Below the pieces are notes generated by a model that did no database searches, was not told the DNA's origin, and saw only the letters and a program-made list of their open reading frames with translations. Shown in pieces: positions 1 through 7,104 of a stretch of DNA of 7,748 nucleotides. Position numbers and translations under genes: made by a program. The stretch is from Bacteriovoracaceae bacterium. Lineage in GTDB: Bacteria > Bdellovibrionota > Bacteriovoracia > Bacteriovoracales > Bacteriovoracaceae. Position 1 is the first letter of the stretch; each line of letters opens with the position of its first letter. The DNA lies in NCBI GenBank assembly GCA_947448095.1, contig CANFNN010000136.1, positions 1 through 7,748 on the forward strand. Reading direction: 5' to 3'.

Positions 1-2786
1 GAGGTCTTAGTCACTTTACCGTCAATCGTAGACAGACCAATTAATTCATCACGAGTTTGTAGCACAGAAAATCTCTCACTACCTTTTTCAAAACTCACAA
101 TGTGGCCCGCGATAATATCCGTTTCTGATTCGTGACTATAATTGAGCTGAGAAACTTGTGCTGAATCTTTAGTCGTAACAAGTTTTGCTCTTGAGCGGTC
201 ATAGATATTTAAAAAAGCATCCCCAACAGCATCTAAACCAGTCGCAGTAATAGAGAAAAGTGTATCCACTCCTTCCGTCTGAAGAACGATCTGAGGAATG
301 ACGCTACCTCGAAGAGTTTTCGAAGTATTGAAAGTGGAGATAAAAATTTGTCTCTTGGTTCCTTGGCCAACACTTAATACAACACGAACCTCCCCTCTTT
401 GAGCATCAGTCACACTCACAGGCAGGATATTTTCTACCAAAACCGTTTCAAACCATTTTGAGTTTAGTTCTTTTTTGACATTTTCTTTCCATGTCGTCGT
501 TGTGAGAGCACGGATGCGAAAAGAATTTTGATCCACTTGTGGCTCTAAATAGTAAAGGCGAAGTTCTTTGTTACTGTCCCAGCGGCCATAGAAATCAATC
601 TTCTGGTCAAGTTTAGGCAGCTGGCCTTCAGTGAAAAATGCCGGAACCATCATTGCACCCAATGTAGGGTGATCCATGCGTGTGAAGCTCAGCTCATTCA
701 TGTTTGCGACAGTTAAATCAAGATTCACTCTTACACTTTGAAATTTCTCCCACAGAGGAAGCATCTGATCATTATAAAATGAAAACTGAAAGAACTTGCC
801 TTTAGCATCTTCATGCACGGCCTGAATAAGGTAATCTTCTTTTCCGTCAAAATTTAAATCAAGACGAATAAAATTCACGAGAGAAACAAAATTCTCAAGC
901 ACAATCTGGCGAGAGGCCTCATTAATCGAAAGACCGTTTCTAGAGAAAACAGAGATCTCCATTTTCTTTTCTTCTTTCAATGTGCGGCGAACATAAAACT
1001 CGTGTTTAGAACTTTTTGCGTAAGAATCAATGGTGCTGATATAAGGAACAATTTTTCCATTTAAAACGTTTCCAAGAGGAAGTGGGTTCTTATTAAAAAT
1101 GAAGATGTTCTTTTTAAAGTCACTCTCCCCTCTAATGTCACGAACAACTGGAAGATCATTAATAAAAGACATGACCCCTTCAGCACTTGTCACAGTCACT
1201 TTGATGGAGACACTGCTTTCAGCATTTAAATTAGTAACCTTTAGATTAAAAGAAAGATCTTTTACTTCAGAAGATTTTAAGTTCTCAATCAAAAGTGTAT
1301 CGTTTTGAATTTCTAATCCACTTGAGAGGCTCTCAACCTTGACCTGAATGTTTTGCGTCTCTAGACCAAAGTTTCTCATCGGAATAACGAGAGTCGAATC
1401 TAGTCGTCCAGCTCCCAGAACAATCTGGCGCACCCGTTTAAGAACCGGACGAACCACTGGGCCCGTAACTTTTCGAGATAAAGAGTCCCAAGTCGCAATC
1501 CCACCCATAATGGATTTTTTCTTATCTTTATTTTGTTCGGCAGAATAAAGGCGGGCAAAAATCTCATCAATTTTTAAATCTGGCTCCTTCGCCTTAACTA
1601 GCGAAATAAGTCCCGCCAAAACGGGAGAGGCCTGTGAAGTTCCACTTTTAATATCATAGCCAGGAACAGAGAAATATTCTGGCTCAAACAGAGTAGGATT
1701 AAGACTTAAAATTCCTTCACCCGGAGCGACTGCATCAACGTGGCCACCATAATTGGTGAATCCTGCAAACTGACCATCCAGAGTGGAAGCAGCAGCACAG
1801 ATCACACCATCATAAGCACAAGGAAAAAGTGGTTCAGAGGAATTATTATTTCCAGCAGCGGCCACAATCACCACATTGCGGGAAAGTGCGTAGTAAACAG
1901 CGTCTTTTAAATGTTTTGTTTCAAGAGAACGAGGCCAGCCTAGGCTTAGGTTAATAACATTCGCACCCATATTGGTGGCATAGATAATTCCCTGAGCAAA
2001 GGATTCAGACGAAGAGATATCTGATTTTGAATTAGAGTCTTTCATCACTTTTACTGGCATGATCAGGGCATTAGGGTTAACACCCACAATCCCTAGACCA
2101 TTATTAGCGGCTGCGATGATGCCTGCTACGTGAGAGCCGTGACCATCGTTATCCTGGGGAGATTTTGCTTCCTCAGAATCAATAGCGTCGGTGAAATTCC
2201 ATCCGTGACAGTCGCCAGCAAGTTTGTTGTTATCATTATCAACTTTAGGATCAAGACCACATTCTTTTTCATTGGTCCAAAGATTTCCCTGAAGATCAGG
2301 GTGATTCAGATCCACTCCTGAATCAAGGACCGCTACGATGGTTCTCGTTTGAGAAAGATTACCTAAAACATTTCTCCATCCAATATCTTTACCAGCAATT
2401 CCTAAAAGAGGAATGTTATGGATATCATCTTTTTCTCGAACATAGGATTGGCCTTGATTTAAGAGCGACCACTGATAAGGAAAAAGCTCATCTTGAACTA
2501 ATCTTTCAGGATTAGCACTTGGCTCTAAAGAAAGCTTAGTCAATTCGACCGTGTCTTCAACATTTTTTACCCAAGAAAGCTTTTCAAGTTCCAATTTTGT
2601 CAGATTGCCCGAGACGCTATAAAGCCTCGAGAGGTAGGGATCACTATTTTTTATCCACGCCTGGATTTTGATGCTTTTCATCTTCGCTAATTCAGGAGCT
2701 GATAGCTGATGTTTCGCCTCAACCACGAATCTCGCTGCATGAGCAACTGAAGAAGAAAGAAGAAGTGCAGTTAGTAGAGTTTTCAT
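1..2786 (-). CDS. Secreted S8 (subtilisin-like) serine peptidase with large C-terminal region, 3' end missing
   Basis: Exported serine endopeptidase of the subtilisin (S8) family, open for 928 codons with no stop before the window edge, so the C-terminus is missing. The start ATG (2784-2786) is followed by a signal peptide (MKTLL, hydrophobic core, likely cleavage after VAHA at residue 17). Residues about 18-88 look like an inhibitor I9-type propeptide. The catalytic domain (about 100-410) shows the whole triad: Asp155 in AVLDSGVD, His216 in DGHGSHVAG, Ser384 in SGTSQASP, with the oxyanion Asn313 in AAAGNNN. Cys176/Cys193 and Cys323/Cys330 are close enough to form disulfides. After the catalytic domain come about 500 residues, beta-rich by eye: an Ig-like stretch (about 455-545) and a calcium-loop-like motif at 643-651 (DLNFDGKED), as in FG-GAP/VCBS repeats. 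It is the second gene of an operon, one base after the stop of the upstream gene. Family and catalytic competence are clear; the substrate and the role of the C-terminal part are unknown. Confidence 0.95.
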   Translation of the reverse strand, partial: MKTLLTALLLSSSVAHAARFVVEAKHQLSAPELAKMKSIKIQAWIKNSDPYLSRLYSVSGNLTKLELEKLSWVKNVEDTVELTKLSLEPSANPERLVQDELFPYQWSLLNQGQSYVREKDDIHNIPLLGIAGKDIGWRNVLGNLSQTRTIVAVLDSGVDLNHPDLQGNLWTNEKECGLDPKVDNDNNKLAGDCHGWNFTDAIDSEEAKSPQDNDGHGSHVAGIIAAANNGLGIVGVNPNALIMPVKVMKDSNSKSDISSSESFAQGIIYATNMGANVINLSLGWPRSLETKHLKDAVYYALSRNVVIVAAAGNNNSSEPLFPCAYDGVICAAASTLDGQFAGFTNYGGHVDAVAPGEGILSLNPTLFEPEYFSVPGYDIKSGTSQASPVLAGLISLVKAKEPDLKIDEIFARLYSAEQNKDKKKSIMGGIATWDSLSRKVTGPVVRPVLKRVRQIVLGAGRLDSTLVIPMRNFGLETQNIQVKVESLSSGLEIQNDTLLIENLKSSEVKDLSFNLKVTNLNAESSVSIKVTVTSAEGVMSFINDLPVVRDIRGESDFKKNIFIFNKNPLPLGNVLNGKIVPYISTIDSYAKSSKHEFYVRRTLKEEKKMEISVFSRNGLSINEASRQIVLENFVSLVNFIRLDLNFDGKEDYLIQAVHEDAKGKFFQFSFYNDQMLPLWEKFQSVRVNLDLTVANMNELSFTRMDHPTLGAMMVPAFFTEGQLPKLDQKIDFYGRWDSNKELRLYYLEPQVDQNSFRIRALTTTTWKENVKKELNSKWFETVLVENILPVSVTDAQRGEVRVVLSVGQGTKRQIFISTFNTSKTLRGSVIPQIVLQTEGVDTLFSITATGLDAVGDAFLNIYDRSRAKLVTTKDSAQVSQLNYSHESETDIIAGHIVSFEKGSERFSVLQTRDELIGLSTIDGKVTKT

Positions 2787-2787
2787 A

Positions 2788-5700
2788 TTATATTAACCTC
2801 TGCATCATCCAGTTAATAAAAAATTCCCCTTCAAGCATATCTGTCGTCTTTTGCATTTGAATCACAGGCCCCAGGATCCGAGGTGAACCAAATTCTCCGA
2901 GAGAACTTGAAACAATCGGACGATCACCGTCTTCATCACCTTCTCTGAATCCAGTGATTTTCGAAGTCACATAAATATTTTCTTCGCCGCCCACAAGTTT
3001 CACAATCCCAGGAAGATAAACTGACTTCTCCATAAAGCTAATCGCCTTAAGAAAGTTTTTATCGGCCCTAAAGTCATGGCCTTTGAGAGTAAGTCTTTTG
3101 TAGCGTTTAATTAAGCGAAGAAACTTATCAACACCTGTATCTGAGTATTTTTCGTCGTCAAAATTTTCATTTTCAGCTTCCGGCTCGACACTTGGATTTA
3201 CCACGAGTGAGTGCTGGCTTTGGTGCTCAAGAAAAATGCGCTTAATTCGGTTATCATCAAGAGCGAGAAGATGCTCCAGACCCTTTTGATAAAAAAGGAT
3301 ATTAACGCCAATGTTGTAGAGAAAAATCTTACTGGTATCTTTCAGAACAGGGGCATTATAGAACTGGAATTTATACTGTTGTCGGATTTCTTCAAGTAAG
3401 TCTTCAGCTTTTTTACGATCAATACTCCAACCGTTCCAGACTCTTGAAAGGCTGATGAAGGGCTCAATCACGTTACCTTTACTATCAAGTTCTTCATCCA
3501 AAGTTAAAAAGCGAGTTTTTGCCTGACCTTTAAAAGAATAACCAGGATTCGTTCCTGTTGCATCCGAGAGACCAGCATCTTTACTAAATAACAACCCGAT
3601 CCAGTGATTAATCACAGCATTTACGTAAGACTGGTAGTTTCGGCCTTGAGTCATTCCGTAGTAATGACGACGAAAGAATTTCTCTTCGCCTTGAGGATTT
3701 GTCACAGAAATATCTGTTGCTGAGTTTTCCTTAATCCACTGCCAGAACAAAAGATTCATCGAAGGAAGATTCTCTCTGAAAGAATGCTTTAAGATATAAG
3801 GCTTAATTTCATTTTCTTCCATGTCACCAGTTGAAGAATGAACAATGGCACTTCTGAGCGCCTGAGCATTTTTAAGCACGTTCGGATTTTCTTTATTAAA
3901 ATCGAGCGAGAAAAATTTAATTTTGGCGTGACCTGCAGATTTTTTAAATGAAAGAGTCAACACTGGAATTAATGAATCGATACTTAGAGCAACTCCAACG
4001 GTTCCTTTGTTTCCGATATCTTTATAAACATGAAAAGTATCATCCGATTTTCTATGCACATGGAAGCGAGAAATAAGGATGTGACCTGCATTAAGGGCGA
4101 GATTAGTGGTCAGCACTTTTCCGTAGAGACTTGCACTCGCCTGGGCCGAAGTGTTTGTCGCTAGTGAATCAGTCACGAGGATTGACTCTCCCACATTCAT
4201 GGCATCTTTAAATGGTTTAAGCGCTCTTTCAGCTGCTTCTTCACGGGCATCTTTAGAAGCATTCGGATCAATACTTACACTCAAGGCTTCATGAAGCTTT
4301 TTCCCGTAGTCCATTTTTACTAACGGAACGAAGACATTTTTAAAGGGATACTTAAGGGATTTATTAATATTAAAAACAGGTCTTAAGTGAGCATAAGTTC
4401 TGATGTAGTTTGCCTGAGCGCCACCAGAAATATTGATGGGCATGATGCCATTGCCACCAATTTTTCCTGTACTAATCCCCATTGTGCCGGCAAAGAGCCC
4501 AGCACTCATGGATACACCTACTGAGTCAACTAACTGAACCAAGTTATCAGTTCCTAAGTAGGTTCCTGTCACAAGGTTTCTAGAAAAAATAAGATTTCCT
4601 CTCAGAGTAGGAAAAACCCAGGCCTTGACCGGAGTCACAACCGCTTTATGATCTATCGCCGCTTGAGCTACGGCTTCGGCCATATTCTTTTTATAAGCAT
4701 CGGTATTGAGAGTTTTGATGTCAGTTCCTAAATAAGGAAGCTGATTAATCTGAGAGAGAGCTATTTCCATCGCCGTTGAGATGGCGCGAGACTTAACCCA
4801 TGATTTCATATCTGAATCTGATAGAGGTGACTCAGGATCACCGTGAGCAAATCGGCTGGCGTAACCAGGCCATTTTTGTTCAGTCAGTTTTCCATCAATA
4901 AGTTCAAGCCCATTATTAAGATCATTTTCAATCGGTAATTGCTCAGCATCGATTTTAAAAAGTTTCATCGCTGAATTTCGGCGAGAAATCACTTTTTCTA
5001 ACATAATCTGCTGGACTGCTTTGGGAGTATTGGTGGAAGTTACAATATCTTTCCAGTCCTCTCGGGTGAGTTTTTCAATTCTGCGAGTTATCCAGCGTGC
5101 ATCATCCCAAGTACACTGAAACTCTTCGAGATTATCAAGATAAAGAGTCACGCGATTATTTGCCACAACCCCTGTGTTCCAGCGGAGCATATTGATACTT
5201 TCAGTCAGATTCACAATTGATAAAGGAACGGCCAAGGCCGAAAGAAGGCGGCGGCCTTGAATCATATCCGGGGTAATTCCAAAGGCAAGGTTATAGATGA
5301 TGTTGTTAGAATTCATTACCACAAGGTCTTGAAGAATAAGCTTATCGCCTAAGTCTTCTACGATCCAGTTTTTGGGAGATCCGGCATAGGCGACGTTTTC
5401 TAAATAAGAGAGAAAGATTTTCTTTTCTGACTCGTCTTTAAATTTAACCACCACTTTAGGAAGATATTTAATATCCGGGATCTTGTAGCCAAGTTTTCTG
5501 AGTAAGCTCTTATACAGAAGTGAGGTATGAACGGTCTTACTCATCATCATGGTATAGAATTTATTTTCGCCATTTTGATTCAAAATATTGAAGCGAAAAA
5601 TCCCTGACGGAGAAAGGACAGGTGAATGGTAAGTGACTTCATCCATCTCGCTGATGGGTAATTTCTCAGAAGGCAAATCTTTAACAAATGTATTTTTCCA

Positions 5701-5913
5701 AAGATCACTGGTTTCAGTAGGATTCAGGCTTGAGAGATCAAATTTTCCGTGGCTATTTTCATACAATTCGTGGACTTCATCCGGCAAAAGCAGTTTTCCA
5801 TTACGAGTCAGATCGACTGCTGGATCATTCATGTATTTAGTCGGAATTCCCTTCTCTTGGGCAAAGGCCAGGGACGACCAAACGATGAATAAAAATAGCG
5901 ATAATCGCTTCAT
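2788..5913 (-). CDS. Large secreted protein of unknown family (1041 aa), first gene of operon with S8 peptidase
   Basis: I do not recognise this protein. It begins with a clear Sec signal peptide (MKRLSLFLFIVWSSLAFA, cleavage likely after Ala18, no lipobox cysteine), so it is exported to the periplasm, outer membrane or medium. Residues 120-320 look like a folded alpha/beta region with many charged and Trp residues, including LLRKLGYKIPD (137-147), a Trp/Asp/Arg patch WDDARWITRR (269-278) followed by LTREDW (282-287), and EKVISRRN (306-313). Residues about 435-520 and 590-672 are rich in alternating polar/hydrophobic and Gly/Ser stretches that suggest beta strands, possibly a barrel or sandwich. 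An Ala/Glu-rich helix (553-570) lies between them. A short acidic linker (909-925) precedes a C-terminal segment with many charged residues. Only one Cys (267) is present. The start is backed by AAGGA six bases upstream. Its stop is one base from the S8 peptidase start, so the two products are probably made together. It may be a partner, substrate or surface protein for that protease; this is inference. Confidence 0.92.
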   Translation of the reverse strand: MKRLSLFLFIVWSSLAFAQEKGIPTKYMNDPAVDLTRNGKLLLPDEVHELYENSHGKFDLSSLNPTETSDLWKNTFVKDLPSEKLPISEMDEVTYHSPVLSPSGIFRFNILNQNGENKFYTMMMSKTVHTSLLYKSLLRKLGYKIPDIKYLPKVVVKFKDESEKKIFLSYLENVAYAGSPKNWIVEDLGDKLILQDLVVMNSNNIIYNLAFGITPDMIQGRRLLSALAVPLSIVNLTESINMLRWNTGVVANNRVTLYLDNLEEFQCTWDDARWITRRIEKLTREDWKDIVTSTNTPKAVQQIMLEKVISRRNSAMKLFKIDAEQLPIENDLNNGLELIDGKLTEQKWPGYASRFAHGDPESPLSDSDMKSWVKSRAISTAMEIALSQINQLPYLGTDIKTLNTDAYKKNMAEAVAQAAIDHKAVVTPVKAWVFPTLRGNLIFSRNLVTGTYLGTDNLVQLVDSVGVSMSAGLFAGTMGISTGKIGGNGIMPINISGGAQANYIRTYAHLRPVFNINKSLKYPFKNVFVPLVKMDYGKKLHEALSVSIDPNASKDAREEAAERALKPFKDAMNVGESILVTDSLATNTSAQASASLYGKVLTTNLALNAGHILISRFHVHRKSDDTFHVYKDIGNKGTVGVALSIDSLIPVLTLSFKKSAGHAKIKFFSLDFNKENPNVLKNAQALRSAIVHSSTGDMEENEIKPYILKHSFRENLPSMNLLFWQWIKENSATDISVTNPQGEEKFFRRHYYGMTQGRNYQSYVNAVINHWIGLLFSKDAGLSDATGTNPGYSFKGQAKTRFLTLDEELDSKGNVIEPFISLSRVWNGWSIDRKKAEDLLEEIRQQYKFQFYNAPVLKDTSKIFLYNIGVNILFYQKGLEHLLALDDNRIKRIFLEHQSQHSLVVNPSVEPEAENENFDDEKYSDTGVDKFLRLIKRYKRLTLKGHDFRADKNFLKAISFMEKSVYLPGIVKLVGGEENIYVTSKITGFREGDEDGDRPIVSSSLGEFGSPRILGPVIQMQKTTDMLEGEFFINWMMQRLI
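2795..2800 (-). promoter_or_regulatory. Ribosome binding site of the S8 peptidase, inside the preceding gene
   Basis: The minus strand reads GAGGTT here, with GAGG ending 10 bases before the peptidase ATG. The site lies inside the last codons (Gln-Arg-Leu-Ile-stop) of the 1041-residue gene. It supports the chosen start and suggests that ribosomes finishing the upstream gene reinitiate on the peptidase. Confidence 0.6.
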
Positions 5914-5919
5914 AAAGAG

Positions 5920-5924
5920 TCCTT
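5920..5924 (-). promoter_or_regulatory. Ribosome binding site of the 1041-aa gene, overlapping a perfect palindrome
   Basis: AAGGA on the minus strand, six bases before the ATG at 5911-5913. It overlaps the 10-bp perfect palindrome CCTTATAAGG (5921-5930). It is a good Shine-Dalgarno match and fixes the start just ahead of the signal peptide. Confidence 0.7.
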
Positions 5925-6006
5925 ATAAGGTAAACAGACATCCTTTTCTATGGAAGAATGGTGCCAACTTCACCTCTCTATAGACCTTCTAAGTCATCAG
6001 AAGTCC

Positions 6007-6016
6007 GTGAGCTCAC
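6007..6016. repeat. 10-bp perfect palindrome GTGAGCTCAC, possible operator
   Basis: A self-complementary 10-mer near the middle of the divergent intergenic region. It lies 11-20 bp downstream, in the leftward direction, of the TTGACA at 6027-6032, so a regulator bound here would block a leftward promoter using that -35. The match does not extend beyond 10 bp, and a 10-bp palindrome can arise by chance, so the operator role is only a suggestion. Confidence 0.3.
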
Positions 6017-6114
6017 AAGTCTTGGGTGTCAAAGATTTAGACGGCCACTTGAATTCTTTCACAAGGACCAAAGTCCACTTCAATTGGCCTTATTCTGCCT
6101 ATCAAGCAACTAAC

Positions 6115-6121
6115 AAGGGTG
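6115..6121 (+). promoter_or_regulatory. Ribosome binding site deciding the desaturase start
   Basis: AAGGGTG, with AAGGG ending seven bases before the ATG at 6127. This is much better placed than anything before the in-frame ATG at 5950, and it sets the desaturase start at 6127. Confidence 0.75.
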
Positions 6122-6126
6122 AATTT

Positions 6127-7104
6127 ATGAGTGAAACAATTAAGGGAATTATCAAGCCTTCTGAACTCACTCCCTTCATTCGCCCAGGGAACTTCTTAAA
6201 TGCCCTCTGGATCCTGGGACAATATTCAATCGCCTTTGGGCTGATCTTTGCCGCCCACAAATTGGCCTCCCCACTCTTCACGCTTTTTTGTATGTTCCTC
6301 ATGGGCATCATTCAAAATACTCTCGCCACATTCATTCACGAAGCGGCCCATGGCCATGTGTTCACGAATAAAACTCTGAATGATAAATTGGGTCACTTTT
6401 TTTTTGCAGCTCCCCTGTTTAGTTATCTAGAGGACTACCGCTATCTTCACTGGGAGCATCACCGTCATACGGGAAAAATCAATAAAGATCCGGAGCTCAT
6501 GCTGTACCGGAGCATGGGGCTAAAAACCAATCAATTTACAACTCGCGAAGTGGTTATGATTTTTATTAAGTCCCTCACGGGAATTCATGCCATCAAAGGT
6601 TTGCTGTTTTTAAATAAGTTCTATCTGACGAAGAGAAAAGAAGGGCTGATTAAAAAGCCTGGGCTCTTTGAACATGCAAGTATTGCATTTTGGTTTATCG
6701 CGATACCTTTTTTGATGTGGAAAATGAATATGCTGGGAACTTACCTACTGGTGTGGATTGTTCCAAGCTACACCTTTTTTACGACGATGCTTTTATGGCA
6801 TGGGTTTGGGGAGCACATTCGGGAAAAAGAATCCTGTCTGTGTGAAAATACTTTTTCTCATAACTTTGATTTTTTTACGACACAGATTCTCTATCCGATT
6901 AATTCCTCATACCATCTTGAGCATCATCTCTACCCACAGCTTCCCTGGCATTCTTTAAAAAATTTCAGGCATTGGGCAGAAACGAACTCCGAATATAAAA
7001 GACTGGGAAGTAAGCTCGAAGCTGATTCATATTTTTTCGGTGAAAAATCCATTGCGAAGTTATCGTTTCCGAGATCCCAGGCTAACGAATCACTTTCACC
7101 TTAG
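6127..7104 (+). CDS. Membrane-bound fatty acid desaturase family protein
   Basis: A 325-residue integral-membrane di-iron enzyme of the fatty acid desaturase superfamily, which uses O2 and electrons from a redox partner to introduce a double bond (or a related oxidation) into an acyl chain at the cytoplasmic membrane. All three histidine boxes are visible: HEAAH (71-75), HWEHH (108-112) and HLEHH (263-267, continuing LYP). WHGFGEH (224-230) supplies further conserved-type histidines. Hydrophobic segments lie at about 26-43, 48-68, 184-200 and 203-223, giving the usual two membrane-spanning pairs around the cytosolic His boxes. Length is normal for the family. The frame is open back to 5950, but the added 59 residues are polar and unlike family N-termini, while the ATG at 6127 has a good ribosome site. 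No reductase or ferredoxin gene is adjacent. Regioselectivity and substrate cannot be read from sequence; a carotenoid or other lipid oxygenase of the same superfamily is the main alternative. The last 23 bp overlap the convergent ammonia-lyase gene. Confidence 0.92.
   Translation: MSETIKGIIKPSELTPFIRPGNFLNALWILGQYSIAFGLIFAAHKLASPLFTLFCMFLMGIIQNTLATFIHEAAHGHVFTNKTLNDKLGHFFFAAPLFSYLEDYRYLHWEHHRHTGKINKDPELMLYRSMGLKTNQFTTREVVMIFIKSLTGIHAIKGLLFLNKFYLTKRKEGLIKKPGLFEHASIAFWFIAIPFLMWKMNMLGTYLLVWIVPSYTFFTTMLLWHGFGEHIREKESCLCENTFSHNFDFFTTQILYPINSSYHLEHHLYPQLPWHSLKNFRHWAETNSEYKRLGSKLEADSYFFGEKSIAKLSFPRSQANESLSP
7082..7104. other. 23-bp tail-to-tail overlap of two convergent genes
   Basis: The plus-strand desaturase stop (TAG, 7102-7104) and the minus-strand ammonia-lyase stop (TAG, 7082-7084) enclose a stretch coding on both strands: the last seven residues of the desaturase and the last seven (including VKVIR) of the ACT domain. 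No hairpin with a U-run separates the genes, so each transcript must read into the other gene before ending. Confidence 0.9.

Larger units (their letters stand above)
5914..6126. promoter_or_regulatory. Divergent intergenic region, presumed to hold promoters for both directions
   Basis: These 213 bp separate two divergently transcribed genes and must contain the promoter of the leftward operon and, unless the desaturase has another one, its promoter too. I see no convincing paired -35/-10 set in either direction. On the minus strand a perfect TTGACA occurs at 6027-6032, but nothing like TATAAT follows at 16-18 bp. A TCTATA-like hexamer on the minus strand near 5978-5983 has a poor -35. Two perfect 10-bp palindromes are present: GTGAGCTCAC (6007-6016) and CCTTATAAGG (5921-5930). 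The desaturase reading frame stays open upstream to 5950, but this stretch reads as non-coding. Confidence 0.5.

Noticed and set aside
1099..2321. Short plus-strand open frames (1099-1308, 1348-1548, 2130-2321)
   Set aside because: They lie antisense to the well-supported S8 peptidase, have no recognisable motifs and look like chance frames.
4953..5553. Resemblance of residues 121-320 of the 1041-aa protein to CotH- or HipA-like kinase folds
   Set aside because: The LLRKLGY and WDDARW segments are only vaguely similar in pattern; I see no ATP-binding loop or paired catalytic Asp motif, so no kinase call is justified.
3211..5983. Plus-strand open frames at 3211-3399 and 5633-5983
   Set aside because: They are antisense to the 1041-residue gene, with low-complexity composition and no supporting start context.
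5950..6126. In-frame upstream extension of the desaturase starting at the ATG at 5950
   Set aside because: No good ribosome site precedes it, the 59 extra residues do not resemble the family's N-terminus, and the ATG at 6127 has a well-placed AAGGG.
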